The notes under the pieces are model-generated. The model worked only from the letters and a program-made list of their open reading frames with translations, ran no database searches and was not told the origin of the DNA. Both the position numbers and the translations under genes were made by a program. A DNA stretch of 45,662 nt from Flavobacterium sp. SUN046 (GTDB lineage Bacteria; Bacteroidota; Bacteroidia; Flavobacteriales; Flavobacteriaceae), in NCBI RefSeq assembly GCF_028867965.1, contig NZ_JAPQNT010000016.1, forward strand, positions 1-45,662. Reading direction: 5' to 3'. Below are positions 10,501-16,888 of this stretch, piece by piece (the stretch's first letter is position 1; the number at the start of each line of letters is the position of its first letter).

Positions 10501-10569
10501 GTCTACGAGTTCGTTTAACGGAATAGTTCCGTAGCGCAAACTATGATATGAATGACAGTTGAGATACAT
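7507..10569 (-). CDS. DnaE-like error-prone DNA polymerase III alpha subunit (DnaE2/ImuC type)
   Basis: At 1020 residues it is shorter than replicative DnaE (about 1160) and near DnaE2 length. It has an N-terminal PHP domain (1-220); a C-family polymerase core with GRGSGANSIVSY (about 305-316) and catalytic motif PPDFDID, giving metal-binding Asp345 and Asp347; a helix-hairpin-helix region; and a C-terminal OB-like domain (from about 890). In the PHP domain the usual His-x-His is Asn-x-His (LNCHSYHS), so the phosphoesterase centre is probably dead. The gene starts 1 bp after the DinB-like stop codon, so the two are likely translationally coupled. By analogy with ImuB/ImuC it would extend past lesions together with the Y-family enzyme. 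This is not the cell's replicative polymerase. Confidence 0.9.
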   Translation of the reverse strand: MYLNCHSYHSLRYGTIPLNELVDEAKRFGIKSLALTDINTITGIYEFKKLCEEAQIKPLVGVEFRQNNKLIYIALAKNQKGIGEMCRLLTKHNLSGTELPIQAPLFENVFVIYPIDNIPETLRDFEFIGIRSEEIIKLFKSEWKSAIQKCVVLQPVTFRSKKEFNLHRILRAIENNTLLSKLTDDDICKKTEIFFPENEIIENYVDYPEILENTQNLIEKCNFEFEFKTPRNKKFYTKSKEGDRLLLENLAKSGLIKRYGTDNKEAKARVLKELKVINDLNFSGYFLITWDIVQYSKSQGFMHVGRGSGANSIVSYCLGITDICPIELDLYFERFLNENRKSPPDFDIDWSWRERDFILDYIFKRFDPNHVAFCGTNVEFKYRSIHREVGKVFGLSKDELDGLSKAKGREIETNSVVKYVREYGMMLEKYPNQRSMHSCGIIISEEPITNFTALEMPPKGFPIVQFDMHVAEDIGFEKFDILSQRGLGTIDEAVKIIEKNRGVKVDITDISLSKNERKCNELLSIGKTLGCFYIESPAMRGLLRRLKCDNYKTLVAASSIIRPGVAQSGMMREYIFRHNHPDKFEYFHEVFKEQLGETYGVMVYQEDVIKIALHYAGLEASYGDILRRAISGKGRSLKELQSVKEQFFLSCQKKGHSLKLSEEVYRQIESFAGYSFCKAHSASYAVESYQSLYLKTYFGIEFMVAAINNGGGFYRPEIYIHEAKMSGAIIHNPCINKSYMQTTVSGIDVYLGFLLLNNLNSDFIHNIVSNRELNGDYKSIEDFVKRVPTGLESIQTLIFIGAFRSTGKTKSQLIIEARMLLMHQKPSTSSLLLIDEPSKEFTFPLIKRSALEDAFDEMELLGFPVSCSPFDLLETKYRSTIVAKNLNSYLKKEVKLIAYLVSIKQVPTKVGMMYFGTWIDIDGEYFDTAHFPKSLINYSFKGGGCYLLLGIVEVDYHFPTITITKMAKMPFKPDPRYSNSNSLQFKATEQLRGDISTTERAPYPQEHEIGLPRYKMENNN

Positions 10570-10570
10570 T

Positions 10571-11731
10571 TTATTTATTTTTCTGTTTTATAATTGTACC
10601 CGAACATCTTGAAACGGCATCTGCTCCAAACCTATTTTTTATTTTGTCAATTGCTTGATAAAGTGACAGCATTTCGGTAGTATCTTCAAACATGTTGATT
10701 TGATAAGTGCCTCGTACTAAACCTGTAAAACGAATTCCTATTAGTCGCAATCGCATTCTTCGAGTATATAATTTTTCAAAAAGGTCAACTGCTGTTTTTG
10801 TTAAAATATGGTCGAATGAGGTATATGGAATTTTTAATTGTTTGGTTTCAGTATCAAAATTTGTATATCGTATTTTTACAACAACAGTACAGGTTAAAAA
10901 ATTTTCTGATCGCAATTGAAAGGATAATTTTTCAACCATTCCAGCAATTAAAGATTTGATTGATGCAATATCGATTGTGTCTTTGTCAAAAGTATGTTCT
11001 GTTGAAATCGATTTTCTTTCAGTGTATGGTTCAACTGGGTTATTATCAATTCCGTTGGCTTTTTTCCAAATTTCAACACCATTTTTACCAATCATTTGCT
11101 GCAAAACTTCAACAGGCATTTCAGATAATGTTTGAATGTTTCTTATTCCAATTCGTGACAATAATTGAAAGGTTACATCACCCAACATTGGTATTTTTTG
11201 AATTGGTAATGGATTCAAAAATGGTTTTACATTGGTTTCAATTATTTCTAATTTGCCTAAAGGTTTTGCTTCTCCAGTTCCAATTTTAGAAACGGTTTTG
11301 TTCACAGATAAGGCAAAGCTGATTGGTAAACCACTTTCTTTAGATATTTTTGAAGACAATTCTGATGTCCATTGATAACAACCGAAAAAACGATCCATCC
11401 CAGTTAAATCCAAATAAAATTCATCGATACTTGCTTTTTCTACTACAGGAGTTACCTCTTCAATGATGGATGTGACTTCATGTGATTTATTAGAATAATA
11501 TTCCATATCACCCTTTATGACCGTTGCTTGTGGGCAAAGTCGTAAAGCATATTTAATTGGCATTGCAGATCGAACACCAAATTTTCGCGCTTCATAAGAG
11601 CAGGAGGAAACCACACCACGATCAGAGTTACCACCAATAATTAGTGGCAATCCAATAAGTTTTGGATTAATTAACCGTTCGCATGACACAAAAAAAGTGT
11701 CTAAATCCATGTGTACGATAGCGCGTGACAT
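10571..11731 (-). CDS. dinB: Y-family DNA polymerase (DinB/Pol IV-like)
   Basis: 386 residues. The N-terminal MDLDTFF motif (Asp8, Asp10) and SIDEFYLDL (Asp103, Glu104) supply the catalytic carboxylates, so this is an active-site-intact translesion polymerase, unlike ImuB proteins, which lose these residues. HhH (about 180-215) and little-finger domains (about 240-350) follow. The gene is first of a two-gene operon with the DnaE-like polymerase (1-bp gap) and is divergent from the S24/LexA-type repressor across 99 bp. It is probably repressed by that protein and induced by DNA damage. It may equally be called a UmuC/DinP family protein. Confidence 0.92.
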   Translation of the reverse strand: MSRAIVHMDLDTFFVSCERLINPKLIGLPLIIGGNSDRGVVSSCSYEARKFGVRSAMPIKYALRLCPQATVIKGDMEYYSNKSHEVTSIIEEVTPVVEKASIDEFYLDLTGMDRFFGCYQWTSELSSKISKESGLPISFALSVNKTVSKIGTGEAKPLGKLEIIETNVKPFLNPLPIQKIPMLGDVTFQLLSRIGIRNIQTLSEMPVEVLQQMIGKNGVEIWKKANGIDNNPVEPYTERKSISTEHTFDKDTIDIASIKSLIAGMVEKLSFQLRSENFLTCTVVVKIRYTNFDTETKQLKIPYTSFDHILTKTAVDLFEKLYTRRMRLRLIGIRFTGLVRGTYQINMFEDTTEMLSLYQAIDKIKNRFGADAVSRCSGTIIKQKNK

Positions 11732-11751
11732 ATTATTTTTAAAATTTAGAA

Positions 11752-11775
11752 GTGAAAATTTATTTTACAAAATTA
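11752..11775 (-). promoter_or_regulatory. Candidate dinB-like promoter with imperfect operator
   Basis: On the minus strand a TAATTTTG -7 element spans 11775-11768. An imperfect palindrome GTGAAAATTTATTTTAC (11752-11768), resembling the perfect operator at 11807-11823, abuts it. The operator role is inferred. Confidence 0.45.
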
Positions 11776-11797
11776 GAATCATATTACCAAAGTTTTA

Positions 11798-11823
11798 TAT
11801 ATTTGTTGTGAATTAAATTCACA
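11798..11823 (+). promoter_or_regulatory. Repressor promoter overlapped by a perfect 17-bp palindrome
   Basis: The -7 element TATATTTG (11798-11805) is followed at once by TGTGAATTAAATTCACA (11807-11823), a perfect palindrome around base 11815. This placement over the expected transcription start, 8 bp before the ATG, is typical of an autoregulatory operator for the S24/LexA-type protein. Confidence 0.7.
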
Positions 11824-11830
11824 TTAACAC

Positions 11831-12610
11831 ATGTCTATATTTTCAGATAACCTTAGATATCTTCGTATTAAAAGCGGAATGACACAGCAAAAAATTGCAG
11901 ACGTATTGCGTATACCTCGTGAACGTTATGCAAAATATGAAGGAACAACTGATCCACCACTTGATTGCTTGCAGAAGATTTCGAGATACTTTCATGTAAG
12001 TATTGATTTGTTATTGTCTTTTGATATTCGCAGAGTTCCTTATGAAAATTTACTACAACTTGAAGAAAACCGTATTTTACTTCCAATTACGGTAGATAGC
12101 AGAGGTGAAAACAAGATTGAAATTATAGGAGCTAAAGCACAAGCAGGATATTTGACTGGTTATGGTGATCCAGAATTTATTGAAAGCCTTCAACGGATTT
12201 CTTTGCCATTTCTAACCAATGGAAAGTACCGAGCTTTTCCTGTAACTGGTGATTCAATGCCACCACATAAAGAAGGTTCGTTTGTAGTAGGCGAATATGT
12301 GGAGCGAAGCACCGATATTGTTGATGGAAAAACATACATCATTATTACCAAAAGTAATGGAATGTCTTACAAACGACTATATAAAAAAGACAAAAATGGA
12401 GTAGTGGCACATTCTGACAATCCTATTTATGAACCTTATGAAGTGCTGTTTTCTGATATTTTAGAAATTTGGCGTTATGCGTGTAGCATTGCAACCCAAG
12501 AATTTGAAAAAGACGATTTAGGAGTTATGAGTGTTCAAGATGTACTTCAAGGAATTAGAAAAGATTTTTCTGCATTACGAACTGAGTTTAATCAACGTAA
12601 GTTTAATTAA
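11831..12610 (+). CDS. LexA-like XRE/S24 repressor with self-cleavage domain
   Basis: 259 residues. The N-terminal XRE helix-turn-helix (about 5-62) includes SGMTQQKIADVL. The C-terminal S24 peptidase domain has a putative cleavage bond Ala105-Gly106 (AQAGYL), nucleophile Ser142 (GDSMPPH) and general base Lys181 (SYKRLY). Spacing is close to LexA and UmuD. So it should bind DNA as a repressor and cleave itself when RecA filaments form. It is divergent from the polymerase pair, with a perfect palindrome in front of its own gene. Its 3' end converges on the SRAP gene 17 bp away. An XRE rather than LexA-type winged helix suggests phage or mobile-element origin. Confidence 0.9.
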   Translation: MSIFSDNLRYLRIKSGMTQQKIADVLRIPRERYAKYEGTTDPPLDCLQKISRYFHVSIDLLLSFDIRRVPYENLLQLEENRILLPITVDSRGENKIEIIGAKAQAGYLTGYGDPEFIESLQRISLPFLTNGKYRAFPVTGDSMPPHKEGSFVVGEYVERSTDIVDGKTYIIITKSNGMSYKRLYKKDKNGVVAHSDNPIYEPYEVLFSDILEIWRYACSIATQEFEKDDLGVMSVQDVLQGIRKDFSALRTEFNQRKFN

Positions 12611-12627
12611 AATACAAAGTTTTCTGA

Positions 12628-13266
12628 TTAATTCGTTGGAAAACCAATTATTGATGGTTTGTAATTTGGGTAGGCAAAATCTAGATGATGGTTTTTCGTA
12701 TCCAACCAACTTAGTTCGTCTTCATGTTTTATCAATATAGGCATTCGCTGATCACCTTCAGCTTCCTTTCTGTTGTGGATGTATTTCATTTGTTGGTCGG
12801 CTTGGGTTGTAACTATACTGTAGGTATTCCATGTATTACCTTCTTTATCTTCCCAAGAATTATAAATCCCTGCCAGACAAAATAGTTCAAAATCTTGTGA
12901 ATTTATTTTATATTTTGTTTTTGATTTTCCTGCTGGATCGTTCCAATGCCAATCAAAATAGGCACTAACAATTATTAAACAACGTTTGTTTACTGATGGT
13001 GCGAATGAGACTTTCGCTTCCAATGTTTCTACACGAGCGTTTAGAGTACTTTTTCTAAAATCTTTATCTCTGTTAGTTGGAAGCAATCCCCAAGTGAAAC
13101 TAGTTGTAACAATATCTGGTTTAGAATCGAGTAGGATAGGGATATTAGGATAACTAAACCCATTTATAAACTCAGATTGCAATAAGTTTTCAGGACTATC
13201 GATATCACGCTTGTAAAAGTCGGTAATTTCGATTGCAGTTTTGCTTTGTTGGGTGTAGTAGCACAT
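12628..13266 (-). CDS. SRAP/YedK-HMCES family protein (SOS response-associated)
   Basis: 212 residues. Cys2, exposed after Met removal, is the residue that bonds abasic sites in this family. Other family motifs are NARVETL (76-82), AGIYNSW and IHNR...RMPIL with His164. At the position where the family has GFYEW, this protein reads AYFDW, so the usual catalytic Glu is Asp105. The function would be capping abasic sites in single-stranded DNA. In many bacteria srap genes sit in SOS or error-prone polymerase loci, as here. The promoter region 13267-13396 has no convincing -7 element. Confidence 0.9.
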   Translation of the reverse strand: MCYYTQQSKTAIEITDFYKRDIDSPENLLQSEFINGFSYPNIPILLDSKPDIVTTSFTWGLLPTNRDKDFRKSTLNARVETLEAKVSFAPSVNKRCLIIVSAYFDWHWNDPAGKSKTKYKINSQDFELFCLAGIYNSWEDKEGNTWNTYSIVTTQADQQMKYIHNRKEAEGDQRMPILIKHEDELSWLDTKNHHLDFAYPNYKPSIIGFPTN

Positions 13267-13396
13267 ACTATTTTTTTTATTGTTTTGTAAAGTTAATAAA
13301 TTTAATTTGTGTTAATTACATTAAACTTTTGACATTAGATTTTGCATATTAGCTCTACAAAAGAATTTGTGAAATTTAATTACTTATAAACTAAAA

Positions 13397-15010
13397 TTAA
13401 AATTTATTCAGTATTTTAGAACTATGATTATAAGAGATATAACAAAAAGGTATTTTTAAATTATCTCTTATTGCATCAATAAATTTTAAATCTTTTTGAT
13501 TAGGTTCATTAGGACCAACTATATAAATTTTTATCTCTTTAGTGGTTTTATATTGATGTGAATAATCTAATAGTTGTCCAATGCCTTCTCTAATGCAAGT
13601 AAATACGTTTTCATACGGTTTAATTTCATATATGTGAACTTCACTTGCTGTTTCTCTTAGAGCATCAATTCTATTACGCTCACCTTTTACATTCTCATTT
13701 GGATAATTATTTTTTAGAAACTTGATAAAACTATTTTGAATAATATTATGTGTAAGATTTACTTTGACTGATGATATCGCGTTCCTATTAAACGATTCTT
13801 CTGACTTTTCATTGTAGGCAAATCCTGTTTCCTCTGCATATTCATTTTCAAAATCTTCATCTTCGTCGTATTCTTCTAATTCTATAGAGCCATTTTGAAT
13901 GCCAGAATACCAGCCAAATACTTTATCAAATTTATCTCCGTCTTTTTTCTTGTTTAGTTCGTGTATTGTTTCTGCATATGTTAATCCGACTAGTTTTGAA
14001 AATCCAGCATCCAAAAACTGAACATTGATATGATGTCCTAATAAATCTGGATGATATTCATATATTTTTCCGTCTCTTTTTACAACTTCAGCATAAGCAA
14101 TAATAGTTAATTGATTATGCGCTCCATGAGATTTAACTGCAATAATATCTCCTTCTTTTATTTTAGTTAATTTTCTGAATATGGTTTGCAATTTATAAAC
14201 AGCAGGTTTTTCTTCTTTCCAATTATCAAAAACAAATTGCATAACATCTTGCTCTGTAGCTCCCATAAAAAGTGAAAAATCCAACCAATCTAAAAATCCA
14301 ACAGCGACACAATTATTATCTATAAATTCACCTATTTTAGGAATAATATCATTTCCATTTTCATCACCATATTTACTTCCTATGATGTAAAAATTTGGTT
14401 TCTTTTTTTCGGCGTAAGCTACATAATTTCTACCTGCAAAATATTCAATTTCTTCTTCTTCAGGTTTAAATTTTATTATGAATTTTTGCAAAACAGATAT
14501 AGGTGTTTTATATGGGAAATCTTTATCCCCTAATCCTTTAGCAATTGCCAATAACGCTCTTTTACTATAAATAGGTAATATACTTTTATTAGAAAATATG
14601 AATGCAAGTTTCCATTTTGCAATTGCATGATAATTAATATTGTCTAAAGCTTCCCAATTTAGATTGGTCGGATGTTTTACTATTTGAACAATAAGTTCTT
14701 TAATGTTATTAAACGCTTCATCTCTTGTAGTTCCCTTTTTTGCATTCCAAAAGTAACCCTCTTGAATACTATATCTTTTATCTTTTAATTCCTTTTCTGG
14801 ATTTTTTGGCTTCCAAATTTCAAATTTATGTAGCGAAACACCACCAATTAAACCTAATTCATCCGTTCCATATTCTAGCCAATAACACAAAGAATCGTGA
14901 TCGTTTAAATCAGCATATTCTTCTAATGTCATTTTTTGAATACGCTCTAAATTCCATGAATTATGAAATGCAGCTAATTTAATATCTACTTGGTTTGGTT
15001 GTAGTTCCAT
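13397..15010 (-). CDS. Putative restriction-type nuclease: McrB-N-like front, middle domain, PD-(D/E)XK-like C-terminus
   Basis: 537 residues, last gene of the hsd operon, 2 bp after the ATPase gene. Residues of about 35-110 (YWLEYGTDELGLIGG..HKFEIWK...YFWN...G.T..EAF) resemble the front domain seen in some McrB-like modification-dependent restriction proteins. A middle region (about 205-370, NFYIIGSKYG) could be a PUA/EVE-like or nucleic-acid sensing domain. An acidic linker (378-404) leads to a C-terminal domain with Asp449, Glu462-Ile-Lys464 and GQLLDY (478-483), the pattern of PD-(D/E)XK nucleases. I infer a DNA-cleaving effector that may read modified DNA. No named family is recognised with certainty; the nuclease assignment is the firmest part. 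Confidence 0.65.
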   Translation of the reverse strand: MELQPNQVDIKLAAFHNSWNLERIQKMTLEEYADLNDHDSLCYWLEYGTDELGLIGGVSLHKFEIWKPKNPEKELKDKRYSIQEGYFWNAKKGTTRDEAFNNIKELIVQIVKHPTNLNWEALDNINYHAIAKWKLAFIFSNKSILPIYSKRALLAIAKGLGDKDFPYKTPISVLQKFIIKFKPEEEEIEYFAGRNYVAYAEKKKPNFYIIGSKYGDENGNDIIPKIGEFIDNNCVAVGFLDWLDFSLFMGATEQDVMQFVFDNWKEEKPAVYKLQTIFRKLTKIKEGDIIAVKSHGAHNQLTIIAYAEVVKRDGKIYEYHPDLLGHHINVQFLDAGFSKLVGLTYAETIHELNKKKDGDKFDKVFGWYSGIQNGSIELEEYDEDEDFENEYAEETGFAYNEKSEESFNRNAISSVKVNLTHNIIQNSFIKFLKNNYPNENVKGERNRIDALRETASEVHIYEIKPYENVFTCIREGIGQLLDYSHQYKTTKEIKIYIVGPNEPNQKDLKFIDAIRDNLKIPFCYISYNHSSKILNKF

Positions 15011-15012
15011 AA

Positions 15013-16884
15013 TTAAGGATTTTGAATTTTACTTTTAATAAATTCAAACATTGGTCTGAATATTTCAAATTCATCTTTTCCAAGTGTTGGTACAACTTCT
15101 GTCGAAAAACTCATTTTTTGCGCATCACTTATTTCAATTATCGTCACACCACCAGTAATTTCAATTTCGTGAAAATGTTCCTTTGTCTTTTCATTATAAA
15201 ACAAATGTTCCATCTCTACTTTTGAACGGTTTTCATATGTTGAACCATCCTTCTTCATTACTTGTGGCGTTATCGCAGGTATATTCGGAATCGGAAGTAT
15301 TATGGCATAACTTTCCCTATCATTATACTGTTTTACAAGACCGTGAGACAAATTATTAACCAATAAATCTTTATTTGACTTTATTGAATTCCATTCACTA
15401 TAAGCTTCATCAAAATCAAACAATCCAAAAATAGGTTTTCCATTCATTTCATTTAAAAACTTCTGATTTTGTAGCAGTAATCTTAAATACAAGCATCCGT
15501 GTCCAAAACATATTTCAAATGGAATGTCGTGCGTGTCATAAAGAATTTGATAAGCATGTTTTAAGATTATAGGGTCTGAATAACCTTCAGTAAAGAGAAT
15601 AGGTTTGTCTTGTCCGAGAGTATGAATTACGCTTAAGATTTGTTTATCAACTTGTAAGTTAATTAGCTGTGAAGATAATTGTGAAATTGCATATGCTTTA
15701 TCAACTTTATAAATATTCAGTTTATTACCATTAATTTTAAAAAAGTTCACCTTCCGTTCGCCACTTTGTAACAAAGTAATTGCACTATGACTACTCAAAA
15801 GAACATGGTTTTTTTCTAGGTTTTTATCGTTGATTTCTAATACTTGTTTTAAAAAATCAAATTGCCATTCTGGATGCAAAAAAGCGTCAGGTTCATCAAG
15901 AAGTGTCAAACAGTTTTTATCTTTAAATAATTCTATAATGGAATAAATGTAAACCGTTTGGAATTGTCCATCACTGAAATTATTAATGTCTGCAACAGTG
16001 CCATTTTCAAGAGTGACAACTATTGAAAGTTCGCTTAACATTCCAATAGTTTTCAAATTATCAAAACTTCTGAAGAAATCTAATGAAGAAAAATCAGCAA
16101 ATTTTGCTTGTAAATCCTCAATATCAAAATAATATATATATTCATCTTCGTTCTTAACTCTTTCGAAATAGCCTTCATCTCTAAATTTACCATTTGAATT
16201 ACCTTTTTTAAGTCTTGATAGTTTCTCTAGAAACTGACCTACGATACCATCAGCTTTCCAAAAATTTGTTTTTGTGTCTCCTAGCACAACATTAAATTCT
16301 TCTTTTCCTCTAGCGTAATCTGGTCTCTTTAGAACAATTTTTACTTCGGGACTAACTTGGTTAATTCCTAATTTTTGTTTTATATAGTTTTTAGCATTAT
16401 TATCGTCCTTTTGTAATAATAAAATAGCTAATAATAAGGATTTATATTCTTTTCCAATACCTATAAACTCTCTAATATCATCAATATTAGCGCCTTTAAC
16501 TTTCTTTTTAAAATCTTGTTCATACTGGGTAACTAAGTCTGTTATTTTATCATTATGCCCAGAATAGTATATAATAATATTATCAGGTAAGTTATTCTTG
16601 GGTATAGATTTAAACTCACCACCATTTCGAATTAGTTTACCTGCTTCCCAACTAATGTTTATATCTTCTTTGTTCAGTTCGTATATTATTTTATAGTCAA
16701 AATTTATTTCATATTCTGACTCAAAAAGATGTCTAAATATCTCAATTATAGCCTCAAACAAATTAGATTTACCCGTACCGTTTTTACCCACAAAAACATC
16801 AATAAAACTTGTACCATCAAAATCTAATTTGAAATCTTTAAGGTTTTTGTATTCTCCTATAATGTGTAAATGTTTTAATCTCAT
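15013..16884 (-). CDS. ABC-type ATPase with C-terminal TOPRIM domain (OLD/PARIS-like defence nuclease)
   Basis: 623 residues. Walker A is GKNGTGKS (33-40). An ABC-like signature region FSDGQFQ (303-309), Walker B LLDEPDAFLHP (328-338) and H-loop SSHS (364-367) complete an SMC/RecF-like ATPase. The C-terminal part carries TOPRIM residues Glu433 (FTEGYSD) and Asp490-x-Asp492 (GLFDFDEA). ATPase plus TOPRIM is the plan of OLD nucleases, GajA and the fused form of PARIS (AriA/AriB). It starts 4 bp after hsdS and is followed after 2 bp by the PD-(D/E)XK-like gene, so it belongs to the restriction operon. It probably senses an invader state and cleaves nucleic acid; the substrate is unknown. Confidence 0.8.
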   Translation of the reverse strand: MRLKHLHIIGEYKNLKDFKLDFDGTSFIDVFVGKNGTGKSNLFEAIIEIFRHLFESEYEINFDYKIIYELNKEDINISWEAGKLIRNGGEFKSIPKNNLPDNIIIYYSGHNDKITDLVTQYEQDFKKKVKGANIDDIREFIGIGKEYKSLLLAILLLQKDDNNAKNYIKQKLGINQVSPEVKIVLKRPDYARGKEEFNVVLGDTKTNFWKADGIVGQFLEKLSRLKKGNSNGKFRDEGYFERVKNEDEYIYYFDIEDLQAKFADFSSLDFFRSFDNLKTIGMLSELSIVVTLENGTVADINNFSDGQFQTVYIYSIIELFKDKNCLTLLDEPDAFLHPEWQFDFLKQVLEINDKNLEKNHVLLSSHSAITLLQSGERKVNFFKINGNKLNIYKVDKAYAISQLSSQLINLQVDKQILSVIHTLGQDKPILFTEGYSDPIILKHAYQILYDTHDIPFEICFGHGCLYLRLLLQNQKFLNEMNGKPIFGLFDFDEAYSEWNSIKSNKDLLVNNLSHGLVKQYNDRESYAIILPIPNIPAITPQVMKKDGSTYENRSKVEMEHLFYNEKTKEHFHEIEITGGVTIIEISDAQKMSFSTEVVPTLGKDEFEIFRPMFEFIKSKIQNP

Positions 16885-16888
16885 TGTG

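Noticed and set aside
7507..10569. DnaE-like gene as the replicative polymerase
   Set aside because: It is shorter than replicative DnaE, lies in an SOS-type cassette inside a mobile element, and has an altered PHP motif.
7507..11731. Calling the polymerase pair a classic imuB-imuC operon
   Set aside because: The Y-family protein keeps its catalytic residues (Asp8, Asp103, Glu104), which ImuB lacks, and no ImuA gene is present.
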